Shown here: piece after piece, positions 21,701 to 33,619 of the stretch
Layout of the letters: each line of letters begins with the position of its first letter
Position numbering within the stretch: position 1 is the first letter of the stretch
Assembly (NCBI RefSeq): GCF_000485595.1
Contig: NW_014577601.1
Coordinates: 124,840 to 167,737, forward strand
Length of the DNA stretch: 42,898 nucleotides
DNA from: Priapulus caudatus
Lineage: Eukaryota; Priapulida; Priapulimorpha; Priapulimorphida; Priapulidae
Reading direction: 5' to 3'
Position numbers and translations under genes: made by a program
Notes under the pieces: generated by a model
What the model saw: the letters and a program-made list of their open reading frames with translations, nothing else
Databases searched by the model: none
What the model was told of the DNA's origin: nothing

Positions 21701-23135
21701 GTTTTTGTAAACGTCCTAACCCTCTACGGCTCTACCGAGAATGAGGCACCCTAAGCTACTCATCTCAAGCGCTGGCGATCATCGGGGGGGCCAGGGTATG
21801 GAGATTCGTAGCATACACGAATTTTAAAGGGGGATGAGGTATTCGAGGGCCGCGAGAGTACTGATCGGTGGAACCCATCTAGTAGTAAATTTTAGGATTG
21901 TCGTCCTATCGCGACATGAACGTCATAGGGTAGTACAGTGCATTTGCAATATCAGATTTGGACATGAGGACGTCTCTCGGCATTTGCTTAGAACGAGGGG
22001 ACGCAGTAAAGAATAAATATGGCGTAAACGGCCGGTCAGGCTCTGTATACTCACAACGGCAGTATTGACGATAACATGCAATGACCGCATTATAATATCC
22101 GTCGGTTACGAGGGAGTCTATGTAGGTAATGCAGGCGACTAGCGTTTCCTGGGACACGCTGCACAGAGAAAGGAAGGACAGTCTACTGACAAGACTGAGA
22201 TCAGTGCTTGATAACACAACCCAACGCTAGAGCCCGTAAAGGGTTATGCCGTTATTTACACTGATTATAATCGGATACCAGTACGTGCACAGTGATATCC
22301 CAGTTGCTACATAAGCGTTCGTGGACACCGGTTCACCGAACTCGCTAATAAACCAGAAAAGAACTTTCACGATTAGGATGGCGGTGAAAGGTTTTACTGG
22401 AGGAGAATGGGCGCTCAGCGCTGCATCACGATGGTTGTTGTTGAGGGCTCAGGGCGGACGGCGCGCCATCGTAGCACCAATGTGAATTCACAAGCCGGTC
22501 GTGTAGGATATCTTACAACTGTGGTTGGCCTATCGGTACTGGTTCAGAAACCGGCGTACTACCGTACTAATGTACATGTACATACCGGTAGTAATGTAAT
22601 GAGAATTGGCTGCTCGCGTTCTAAGTCGCCGCCGTGCTAGTCAAGATTTTTCGGCCGAACTTAACGCGTTCAAGATAGGCAGGGTATGCTCGAGAGATGT
22701 GCATGCTAAAAGCCTGCGTAAACGTTCCACGTCGGCGAGCATCCGCCCCACAACTCTTTCCCGCTATGCTAATGTAATGGGAAGGGCTCGCGTTCGCTTG
22801 TTTGTCGGTTGCGCAGCCGATCATTGTTCTTCGCGCCGAACTACGCACTCAAAATAAGCAGGAGTCAGCCCGGGAGCGATATTGATGTTGAACCGATATA
22901 ACAAACACTTTAAGTCATGAAATTGATATTACGGAATTTAACACGGGCAGAGTCCATGACGACTAAATTTATTGAAATGTCTACTTCCAATTTAAAATGT
23001 GCTACATTTTTTTTTTTTTTCCTGGATTGGACGCATAACGTAAGCATGTGGCCAAATGCATGTTCGCGGCGTCCGCAAGTTTATTAAAAAATAAAATCTA
23101 AACTCGAACATAATTGAGTTTTAACTGGATAGCGA

Positions 23136-23301
23136 CAGGGCCGGTCGCAGCCTGAGGCTAGACAGTATTTTTCCAAAGATTTAAAGGGCACTTCGCCCAA
23201 AGGGCACACACCCCACGAGTGAGCGCACTATTTCGAAGGGCAGCTTTGAAATCTAGAGCGTATGTCCCAATACGGCAAATACGGTCTGAATCGCGCCCCT
23301 G
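23136..23301. mobile_element. Noisy copy of the 165-bp MITE-like element
   Basis: It matches 7995-8159, starting CAGGGCCGG and ending CGCCCCTG. The flanking repeats are blurred by indels. Confidence 0.65.
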
Positions 23302-23899
23302 TACGGACGTCGCCTATGTATTTTCCGCGATTGTACGAAAACGTAGCATATAGATAAGACGAACGTTCGCGATATGCCTATACATACAAAAAGAAATCAT
23401 TATATATATTAACTAATAGTGGAGACCGATTATCCGACCTTCGGTTATCCCGGTGTTCCGTTTTTCCGGATATAGTGAATCCGCGTGCTATATATGTGTG
23501 ACTGTAACGTAGAGTTTGACTGCCAGGTATAGCGCCTTATCCTATAGTACTATACTCTATTGCTATTCGCTAATATGACGTTTTGCTTTGTCTCTGATGC
23601 GCATGCATGCTACCGTCATCGATATACGACGTAGCTTCTTTGTGTAGCTGCGCTAGCGTTAGTGATTTTTTTATACTGTACGTATTACTGCAATTATTTT
23701 AATTATTGTATATTCAAACATATCGAATACCAATTTTAACCATAACTAGCACGATAGTTCGCTACCGCATTATTCTTAAAATAATGTAGAATGGTTACAA
23801 CCAGATTTCATACTTTACTACCACTCCATCTTTAATCTGTTGGGCATTGTTCCAATCTTAATCACCTTAATCCTATTCATATCGCATTATCCGCATATT

Positions 23900-24167
23900 T
23901 TTGTATGTGTTGGTCAGCCGAGCGCGCGTCGTGATGTATTGTATGTATGTTGGCATGCTGTATGTATGTAATGTATGCATGGCATGCTATGCATGCATGC
24001 ATGCATGCATGCACTGTATAGTGTATGTATGTATGTATGTAGTATGGTATGTAGTATGTATGTATGTCTATGTCTGTATGAGTATGTATTTTATGTAGTG
24101 TATTTATGTATGTATGTAGTATGTATGTATGGTATGTATGATTGTATGTGGTGTGGTGTGTGTATGG

Positions 24168-24206
<39 letters not shown>

Positions 24207-24291
24207 GGTGTTTGTGTGTGTGTGTGTGTGTGGTGTGTGTGTGTCGTGTCGTGCTGTGTGTGTTAGTGTGTGGTGTGTGGAGTGTTGTGTG
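23900..24291. repeat. ATGT/TG microsatellite, noisy copy, left of gap
   Basis: It corresponds to 8757-8985 but is irregular and longer in its (TG)n part. It is cut by the gap. The very long open frames that cross the gap are meaningless. Confidence 0.9.
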
Positions 24292-25191
24292 NNNNNNNNN
24301 NNNNNNNNNNNNNNNNNNNNNNNNNNNNNNNNNNNNNNNNNNNNNNNNNNNNNNNNNNNNNNNNNNNNNNNNNNNNNNNNNNNNNNNNNNNNNNNNNNNN
24401 NNNNNNNNNNNNNNNNNNNNNNNNNNNNNNNNNNNNNNNNNNNNNNNNNNNNNNNNNNNNNNNNNNNNNNNNNNNNNNNNNNNNNNNNNNNNNNNNNNNN
24501 NNNNNNNNNNNNNNNNNNNNNNNNNNNNNNNNNNNNNNNNNNNNNNNNNNNNNNNNNNNNNNNNNNNNNNNNNNNNNNNNNNNNNNNNNNNNNNNNNNNN
24601 NNNNNNNNNNNNNNNNNNNNNNNNNNNNNNNNNNNNNNNNNNNNNNNNNNNNNNNNNNNNNNNNNNNNNNNNNNNNNNNNNNNNNNNNNNNNNNNNNNNN
24701 NNNNNNNNNNNNNNNNNNNNNNNNNNNNNNNNNNNNNNNNNNNNNNNNNNNNNNNNNNNNNNNNNNNNNNNNNNNNNNNNNNNNNNNNNNNNNNNNNNNN
24801 NNNNNNNNNNNNNNNNNNNNNNNNNNNNNNNNNNNNNNNNNNNNNNNNNNNNNNNNNNNNNNNNNNNNNNNNNNNNNNNNNNNNNNNNNNNNNNNNNNNN
24901 NNNNNNNNNNNNNNNNNNNNNNNNNNNNNNNNNNNNNNNNNNNNNNNNNNNNNNNNNNNNNNNNNNNNNNNNNNNNNNNNNNNNNNNNNNNNNNNNNNNN
25001 NNNNNNNNNNNNNNNNNNNNNNNNNNNNNNNNNNNNNNNNNNNNNNNNNNNNNNNNNNNNNNNNNNNNNNNNNNNNNNNNNNNNNNNNNNNNNNNNNNNN
25101 NNNNNNNNNNNNNNNNNNNNNNNNNNNNNNNNNNNNNNNNNNNNNNNNNNNNNNNNNNNNNNNNNNNNNNNNNNNNNNNNNNNNNNNNNNN
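24292..25191. other. Assembly gap, 900 N
   Basis: There are exactly 900 undetermined bases, flanked by TG-rich microsatellite on both sides. The number is probably an estimate or a convention and not a measured length. Confidence 1.
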
Positions 25192-25251
25192 TGTATTGTG
25201 TGTGTTGTGTGTGTGTGTGTGTGTGTGTTGTGTGTTTGTGTTGTTGTTGTG

Positions 25252-25289
<38 letters not shown>

Positions 25290-25340
25290 TGTGTGGTGTG
25301 TGTGTATGGTGTGTGTGTGTGTGATGTGTGTGCTGTGTGT
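25192..25340. repeat. (TG)n microsatellite right of gap
   Basis: TG-rich sequence with TTG and ATG interruptions borders the gap and leads into the first 440-bp block. Confidence 0.95.
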
Positions 25341-25777
25341 TGTGCGCGACGATGTGTATGTGTGTGCGCGCGTGTATGTCATAAATACATGTCAAGCAAA
25401 TATTATTTTATTTACATATTGGCCGAGCGCGCGATTGCTTTATTGAGAAATTTTACATTCCGACGGCCGCCCTTTACTGGTATGCACTGCAATGCAGTAC
25501 AATGTAATGCAATGCAATGCAATGCAATGTAATGTAATGTAATGTAATGTAATGTAATGTAATGTAATGTAATGTAATGTAATGTAATGTAATGTAATGT
25601 AGTGATGTTATGTATGTGAAGTTACGTAATGTGTTGTAAGCAGTTCTAGTAGGCCTACATTAAGAACGGCGCGGTGCGGAAATAGGTGTGAATGTCAATC
25701 AGGAATTCACCACGGGAGCAGAGAAATAGACGCTGCAGTATGAACACGTAATACCTCCGTTGGTCTTTTAACGCTAA
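25341..25777. repeat. 440-bp tandem block, unit 1
   Basis: The block runs from GTGTGCGCGCGTGTATGTC through GGCCGAGCGCGCGATTG and a pentanucleotide (TAATG)n at about 25495-25600 to GGAATTCACC and TTTTAACGCTAA. It is nearly the same as 25802-26194, with scattered one-base differences. No gene was seen. Confidence 0.92.
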
Positions 25778-25801
<24 letters not shown>

Positions 25802-25808
<7 letters not shown>

Positions 25809-26194
25809 ACGTGTGTATGTGTGTGCGCGCGTGTATGTCATAAATACATGTCAAGCATAATATTATTATTTACATCATTGGGCCGAGCGCGCGATTGCCT
25901 TTTATTGAGAAATTTTACATTCCGACGGCCGCCCTTTACTGGTATGCACTGCAATGCAATGTAATGTAATGTAATGTAATGTAATGTAATGTAATGTAAT
26001 GTAATGTAATGTAATGTAGTGATGTAATGTAATGTGAAGTTACGTAATGTGTTGTAAAGAAGGTTCTAGTAGGCCTACATTAAGAACGGCGCGTGCGGAA
26101 ATAGGTGTGAATGTCAATCAGGAATTCACCCACGGGAGCAGAGAAATAGACCGTGCAGTATGAACACGTAACACTCCGTTGGCTTTAACGCTAA
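25802..26194. repeat. 440-bp tandem block, unit 2
   Basis: This is the second copy of the block, preceded by (TG)n at 25779-25804 just as unit 1 is preceded by (TG)n. The (TAATG)n part is shorter (about 25953-26017). The duplication next to a gap suggests that contig ends overlap and were not merged. Confidence 0.92.
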
Positions 26195-26208
26195 CCTTAA
26201 GGCCTTAA

Positions 26209-26300
26209 AGGCCTCCGCACACCGAATGGCGCGCGCCGAATGCGAGCTGGTTTACGTGCGCAAATGGCGCGCGCGTTTAGCTCAGCCAAACAAACCCGCT
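26209..26300. mobile_element. Single end of a MITE-like element
   Basis: AGGCCTCCGCACACC at 26209-26223 matches 13 of 15 bases of the end of the element at 40815-41166 and is preceded by TAA, as expected for a TWA target. No matching right end was found in the window. The following sequence holds the palindrome GGCGCGCGCC and a second GGCGCGCGCG. Confidence 0.45.
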
Positions 26301-26558
26301 AAAACAAATCTAAAACAAAGCTAAACCCGCTCTATCGTCAAAGCCAACGGAGTGATCAGACCAGACGAATAGCCGGTTGTGTTATTAGTCGTAGCCCGTC
26401 AGGCACCCCCGCCTAGACAATGCATCCACACTGCTTTCTCATCTTTTACATGTTTTGCGGTAGACATTCATGTTTACGAGCGACACCTACGGGCCATCTC
26501 GCACCCCCCTGCTCGACCTATAGCCGAGATCAATGCGGCGAAGACAGTCACGTAAAAC

Positions 26559-26950
26559 ATCGCTAGCACACATTACTATAATGTCCTACGACGTGCTAGT
26601 ATCGCACAACACATTCGGTCATATGTTCGTCATGTACCAGAACAAGGTGTACCCTCAGGTGGTCCTACGAGTCGACGGACACAATATGAAAGCGTAAACG
26701 GTGACGGCCTAAGACGACTTGGTGTCAGACAGGAGGCAACCAAGATGAAGGAGGTGCGGGCTTTCATTAGTCAAGGTACCATAGACAACTTATATACACA
26801 TATTTGATATATGATATTTATGCAAGTCACAGGCCATACGTGTTACGAGACAGGCCTGAGTGGCGGAGGGAGTTGTGGGCTTATCACCCAGCAAGAATAA
26901 AGAATGTGGAGACTATTGGCGTTGTTAGGTTGAACCATGGTCTACCGCGT
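26559..26950 (+). pseudogene. Coding-like fragment, unknown family
   Basis: A stop-free stretch of 82 codons (26559-26804, stop TGA at 26805) includes GLRRLGVRQEATKMKEVRAF. After a short AT-rich break a second stretch (about 26834-26953) includes RPEWRRELWAYHPARIKN and ends in TAA. The composition looks protein-like and the two parts could be exons or one broken ORF, perhaps of a transposon. There is no start codon and I recognise no domain. Confidence 0.3.
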
Positions 26951-26953
26951 TAA

Positions 26954-29788
26954 AAAAATTGTTTGCGATCCTACTTGACTCTAATGCGGCATGGTGTCGA
27001 ACGAGGCTGCCCTTCTTTTAATACGTGACAAGAGTTTTTTCTCTGATATCTATAACAAATAACAATCTACTTTACATAACAAATTTAGTAAACCATAAAA
27101 ATTAAGCACAATAACCACTAAATGAGACGACAGATTATTATTTATTCATCTCAAAGTTACATACAAATGTACCTAGTAGGTTATTACAGACGTTGCTAGT
27201 TCTGCAAAATAGGACTTTGACCTACACGCTCCGGCTTACACCAATAAACAACTTACCAATAGACGTTGAAAGTAAAACTTAGCTAATAAAATGGCGCCAC
27301 TCTCCACGTGGCAGATCCACTCCCCCTTCTACCCGTTTGTTCGTTAACAGTTAACACCCTCACAGCCGCAAAGTATCACACCATTAACAATTAACAACAC
27401 CCCCTACAACCAGAAGTATGTGCACCGGTTCACAACACATTCGTAAAACATGTGATACCGAACGGACAAACACGAGATATTTTTCCGCTGGCTCATGCTA
27501 AACCCACACAACATCCGCCGCCCACGTATCATTATATAGTAAAAACTCATCGTACCAGCGTCATCAATAAACAAACAGTGATGACACGCACCGAATACCA
27601 TTCCTAGATATCCGATATAGATGTATGCTGTGTGTGTATAAGAACGCTAAGATCCCATCCAAGCCCTGGTGCCGTACATATATTAATTGATGCTGTGGGA
27701 ACATCTTCATACATCGAACTCCATCTCATTTAAACTCGACCTCATGCAACATTACGAAAAGGCAAAACTTCGCGATAATTATGCATTTAGCCTCGATAAA
27801 TGATGGATATGACAGTAATGTCTGACAGAAAACTATAATACAACCAATCACATGACAATACAATCACCACGTGGCAACACATGAGATTTCACCCATAGCA
27901 TTTCACAATTACGACCAAACTAAAAAAACATTCACAATTAATGAATTATTAAATTATAATTAAAATAATTATTAATTGTGCATAATCACACAACTATTCC
28001 ATATCACGTGATAACTCAACATTTTGTAACGAACTGCGAGATACCCCATTGTTAACAACATGAACCATTGTATATTTAATATACTTAAGTTGATATCAAC
28101 ACTCATAACTACTGCTTTGTCCATATATAACTTCCGTCCGTTATAGGTACTTCACAGTATCTATAAAGACTGCCATAAACCGAACAGATGCTGGTACCTA
28201 ACACTAAAATTGAAGGAACTGTAAGAATAACAAAACCGGGAAAATATTGGAGGTTTGCATGAATGCAAAGAATACTGATTAAAACGTCTGCTATCTTAAT
28301 ATACAGTTCACGACAAATTGACATTATAGATTATGATATACACCGTGGTAACTCATTCATGTCATACTGTTATAAAATCGTAATTACTCCACTATTTTTC
28401 AATTCCCACACTCAAACTATTATGACCACGCCCACATATACGGCATTGAAAATATATGGACCAAATATCAATTTAAATGTTTATTATAACAGAATTTTTC
28501 CAGACACTTTAAAACACATATATGTATACATATATAATTTTACCAGTAAACTAATAATAACTTGATTTGTAGCATGGGGACTGGAGGTTGATAAGTTATA
28601 TGTGGGTTGGTATATCGGTGGTATATCCTGCAATAGGGTTTCTTCAGGTTACCTTTTCCAGTTTTTTTTCTTCAAATTTCCTCTTCTATTTCTCCACTCC
28701 GTTTAAAGGTTGCTCATACGTTTTCCCACCTGAAAAGGTGACAGACATCAATAGAAAATGTTAGATTGAGATGCGCATGGTCCTAAACTATACATGGTAA
28801 AAAATTACAAAAATGAAAAAATACAACTGCTAAACCAAATAACATAATTCTAAAGATTTGTCATTAGTTATATATAGAGTTAAATTATTACTATTTTACA
28901 AACACAGCACCTTGGAAGCTCCAAATATTTACTTAAAATTTCAAACTCAGACAGATCCTACACTCTAACATGAAACTGGAATCAACAAAACAGTACATAA
29001 ACTTACACAGCTATGAACCCCAATAGTAGAACTACGACAACAATACGACAACTAAACTTAACTGGTGATTCCACAAATTGTAAATATACTAGAAAGCTCA
29101 CATTATATTTCATATTTATCTGCAACAAATTCCAGTCGTGAAGTTTAGTAGATCAGAAAATAAGTAGAATTTTCCTTTCTTCCCAAATTTACTGAAAACT
29201 TATTTAAATGAAGACAATTTTCAATCATATAATGAAACTTACAGCTGCAAGAATTTTAAAGAAAAAGGCCGCACACACTTAATAGTTTATGTTATATATA
29301 TATATATATATATATATAAGTAGACATAGATCAATCTCTTACGTCTCCTGTTCATAAAGTGCTCTTTAATGAGTCGTAAGATTGAGAACTGACACCAATT
29401 ACTGCACACCTAGACAAAGATTCTAACTCTACGCAATACACCATCACGTGCTTCCTCGCTATCGAAGAGAACAATGAAAGAAAGAAGCGCGACAACATGC
29501 GCAGGATTGAAAGCCAATCACCGTGTGGGGTATGTTTCTGTCTACCTTGGCTAACCGTGTGGATGAGAGTTACTGCGAGAGCACATGATGGACGCACACA
29601 CAGGCACGCGGGGTCCGGTTCGTAAATCGGTACGAAATTTTAAAAAGGTAACATTTTTTATCAGTCAACATCAGTGTGAATGCCATCGCCGGCCGTATTT
29701 CACTTACATGTTGTGCAAATACTACAGTACAGCACACCACCAAGGACATACATATATCTCATATGTATAGATAGTATATGCATGAGAT

Positions 29789-29819
<31 letters not shown>

Positions 29820-31326
29820 TGTCCATGATACCACCAAAAGTCTATTAACATGTTGGCCCTTGCTACCATGTCACCACACACACTGAAGATCAGTTAGTCA
29901 TGAAACTACATCTATATACATCACAATAGTATTAGTGTTAGTCTATAGTTACATATCGCAGTTGGTGACACCGTAGATTGTATTGTAGCCATTGCACAAC
30001 CCGTAAGTGAAAGCAGCAGGTGATGTGAAGGAGATGCAAACATATCGACAGTAACGTCGACTAATATATGATTCCACTTTACTGACGAATATCATTTCAT
30101 TCGTGGATGCAACCCGAGTGCTTGTGAGGACGCAGACCACGATAGACCGGAGAGAACAAAGTACCACGTATCGATTAGTGGCAAAACAATTAATTGCTAT
30201 GCGATTAATCGCCATAGTATTAATCACAATACAATTAATCATGATACAATCATAATATGAGTCACGATACAGCTTCACGTGCGTAGTAATACACCCTGAT
30301 GCGCCAAAAATAAATTTGAATATGACACGCATCTGATACATTCTGATACGTATCACATCATAGCCCAAATATTGTAATACGTATTATATCGTGGACTAGG
30401 CATGTGGTTGCTGCCCTATTATCGACGGAGAGACTTACAATCTACAGTTTTTCGTTGAAAATAGACTCGTCGACTGCGTTCTCCTGTGTTAGCAAAAGAA
30501 AACACTCGCGATTTACACAATGCAAGATCGATGCTTCTGCGCAAGCAAACGGCATATTCATGCACTCGCAGTTTCATCCACCCACACAGCAAGACACACA
30601 GACACAGGTGTGCAGTGTGGAAGGTTGAATCAACGACGCAGGGCACAAGCTGCTTAGCCATCTCTCGCACTAAGGACCCGGGCTCATTACTATTTTATTT
30701 AATCTTACATTATTTTTTAGATGCAACTCATTGAAAGTTTTTCATATGAATTGTTATAACGAAAAGTAATAAATTTTAAACTTAAGTTATATTAACTTGG
30801 TTTTGAAACGTGATAAACTAATAAAATCAACCAAAGACACTGACAAGTCAGTTACTACATAGACCAAACTATATGTGTCATACATAATTAAACAACGATT
30901 TTGTAAACCATGAGCCTAGGCCTTTGAGCGTCATGCAGAAATATGCTGAAGCACTGAAGCCAAGCAATAGCAAAGCATGGACTTTGAGAGAACTAGTAGA
31001 GAACTGGCATTGATTAAACAAATATCAGTGCATACTTTGACCAAATTCTTGTCATTCGATCTAAAGTTGAGCGTTATTGCTGGAGTGCTGTTTAAAAGGC
31101 ACACGGACATTATTAATATAATGCAATCTTATTAATCTAAGCAAAGCCGACACATACAGCATCCATACTACAGGTTGTATATCCCCCTTTATGATTTGAA
31201 ATGGCGGCATAATCTGCAAGTCTAGATACACCTTGAATATTCCTAACTCCAATACTATGAATATATTGGTAAATGAATATAGATGGGTTCATGCTGGTAC
31301 AACCTACATACATGGCATAGTTCTGC
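26954..31326. other. AT-rich intergenic DNA
   Basis: No gene was recognised. Small features are a hairpin at 27933-27980 (CACAATTAAT arms), (AT)n runs at about 29294-29318 and 29789-29815, and a local repeat of ATTAATCxxxATA words at about 30185-30260 that creates the minus open frame at 29949-30368. The terminal catalase exon could lie here but could not be identified. Confidence 0.6.
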
Positions 31327-31329
31327 TAA

Positions 31330-31568
31330 AGCTGGGTTTACACTACCGACTTTATGTTGTCAAATTGATGAGTTGGACCAATTTCACAATTCGGCAACAC
31401 CGAGTTGGCGAAAATAGAACCTGTTCTAATCTCCCAACTAGTAGCTATTGACCAGTTTCTTGCGCAACTTTTGCATAAATTTTACACTGCCGATTGTCAG
31501 TTGTATAGTTGCGAAATTGGTCCAATTCGCCAATTTGACAACATAAAGTCGGTAGTGTAAACCCAGCT
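31330..31568. mobile_element. 239-bp inverted-repeat element, TAA target site
   Basis: The ends are inverted repeats with the first 38 bp identical (starting AGCTGGGTTTACACTACC) and similarity continuing to about 60 bp. A TAA direct repeat flanks the element at 31327-31329 and 31569-31571. A 3-bp TWA duplication is typical of PIF/Harbinger transposons. There is no coding capacity, so this is a MITE. Confidence 0.85.
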
Positions 31569-31571
31569 TAA

Positions 31572-32099
31572 GATGAGATGGGTAGAACTTTTTGTCATTG
31601 TCGTTACCAGGCTGACAGAACATCTCTGACATTCTTCTGTACTAAGATGCGTATACAGACTTGTGGTATATGCGAGTCGCCGAGTTTAATATGAGGATAT
31701 ATAACCTTTAAGATGGTCAGGCTGCTAGACAAGCTGTTAAATTGACGCACGTGAAATTCAACACGTAAAAGGCAGCAGAAGCGATACGCTTATCGTTTAA
31801 TAATCCACCTAATATTAATCTGCAAACGTCAAAATCGACGAAGTTTGATACCAAACTATAACATGCTCGGATTACAAATGCAGTCACTGCACACAGCTAG
31901 CCAAGGAGTTCATTAACCCACGACGACCCACCTACCAACACACCCGACTGCCTAAACCTGCGCACGCAACGATTCACTCAAACCGATAATTAACGGTCTT
32001 AATCTACATTAACCGATATTAATCTACGATTAAACCGATCGGGCTGCGCGACGCATTACTAGGCGCGTGGCGCGCGCGTGCGAGCGAGCGACACCGCAC
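31572..32099. other. 3' flank or last intron of catalase
   Basis: The last identified catalase exon ends at 32100 with a GTGCGGTG donor. If that donor is not used, the frame runs on for 26 codons to a stop at 32019-32021. A 20-bp repeat of TTAATCTAC and TTAACCGAT words lies at about 31985-32040. No terminal exon with a peroxisomal tripeptide could be identified. Confidence 0.5.
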
Positions 32100-32258
32100 C
32101 TGTCTGTGTTTGGTGAGCGCCTCCTCAAGGCGTCTGCCGTATTCCGGGTCGCACTTGCTGTAGTTTGCGACGGCGCGCTTCTGTATGAACTCCTGCGCGT
32201 TCTTCAAGTGTCCCGCCATGTTGCTGATGAGATGCTTCCGGCCGTCCTCGGTCAGCAC
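32100..32258 (-). CDS. CAT: Catalase exon (last identified)
   Basis: The exon is 159 nt, acceptor GGCATTGCAG. It encodes [20 protein letters not shown] through [10 protein letters not shown] to EEALTKHRQ. The proposed donor is GTGCGGTGTC. This matches the C-terminal helical part of animal catalases, with about 27 residues expected to follow. Confidence 0.92.
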
Positions 32259-32364
32259 CTGCAATGCCCCGACGACGTGACGCGGCAGACGAACGCGGAT
32301 TCGGGGGGAAATCGACAAGCCAGGGGTGACCCACTAGGCGCTCGTATAATACAGTTACACACGC

Positions 32365-32409
<45 letters not shown>

Positions 32410-32421
32410 CGTACGCACGTA

Positions 32422-32452
<31 letters not shown>

Positions 32453-33577
32453 GCAATCATTACGATGAATCGAGAAGCAGTTAAGACACAGACCTGGGCA
32501 TCTGGAAAAACGATCTCAGTCCGTTTAAGATGTAAGGTGCTAGGTATGTATAGAGTTTGAAAAAGGTTATAAATCGTGAATCATTATATCTAGTAGGCTA
32601 GATCTCAGAAAGGATATACCACTATAATACGTAATATTCGAATACATACATATACACAGCATAATATACACGTACTTTGCGCCAGAAGTTTCCAACCTGC
32701 GTGCTGTTATCGTCATCATCAGTTCTGTACCTCTTACAGTCACCGCTGTAGTGGACGGTATGCGCCAGGTACTTGTGATCGTGATCTGGTCCCTGGAAAC
32801 TATTGGGGAAGTAGTTGGGTGCACCCTCTGTGGGGAGAAAAAAACACATACTTATCAGAATATGCAGATTATTAAATAGTGTCGATTACTTTGTGTGTAC
32901 AATTAGCTATGATTGTATAGTGCCAGATGTATTAGTGGGTTCTCATTGGGTATTGTAGGGTGATTTATTATATTACACTGGTAGCACTCTTCCCTTCCTA
33001 TTTCATAAATGATAACCTTTAATCAAAAGTAAATAACGAAATCTAATGCGAGATTGGACTGGTTTCAACTGGTATGGTTAGACTGCAATGGTATGGAACG
33101 GGTCTGCAGTGGGTCCGTGTGTCACAAGGCAATGCACGCATGTGCCTTGCTACACTCTACACACAATACACACTTCCGCAAACTCTGATTTCGGCGCCAC
33201 GTCGTCTTACCCTGGTTGTCGTCGAGGCATTGTGGGCCGTCGCGCTGGTAGTTGCGCACGTGGGAGCGGTAGGAGCTGTTGACGGGCAGCTGCAGGTAGT
33301 TGCTGCCCAGGCGGTGTCGGTGCGTGTCCGAGTAGGAATAGAGGCGGCCCTGCAAGACGATGACCGATCGCAATCAAGCCGTTGATATCGAAGAGCGAAT
33401 AATGAAATCATGATCGCAATACTTGGACGGATAATGAGATTACACTTAACTAAAGTAATATTGACATTATTATACCTTCAGCACGAGAGGGTGAGAGAGA
33501 GAAAGAGACAACAAGAGATGGAGAGAGAAAGAGGGAAAGAGAGTGAGAAAAGGAGAGAGGGAGGGAGGGAGGGAGCT

Positions 33578-33619
<42 letters not shown>

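Larger units (their letters stand above)
14521..24291. repeat. Noisy duplicate of 470-8990 (likely artefact)
   Basis: The segment starts with the array-leader sequence (as at 1930-2120), runs through array C and then follows 470-8990 in order to the microsatellite. By eye, differences from the first copy are mainly one-base insertions and deletions, often every 10-20 bases, in coding and non-coding parts alike. Homopolymer runs absent from copy 1 occur at about 17353-17407 (T), 17960 (G), 21784 (G) and 23006-23020 (T). These are signs of unpolished long-read sequence. A real old duplication should show more substitutions and less damage in the exon. Confidence 0.85.

Noticed and set aside
23877-25446. 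Open frames of 339-501 residues
   Set aside because: They run through 900 undetermined bases, so the frame is not real, and the flanks are TG repeats.
26255-26300. TTTAGCTCAGCC as a possible tRNA A-box
   Set aside because: No B-box (GGTTCGAATCC-like) or cloverleaf follows at the right distance.
29949-30368. 139-residue minus-strand frame
   Set aside because: Its middle is a 16-bp-like ATTAATC repeat (INCIVINTMAINRIAIN), so the open frame is compositional.
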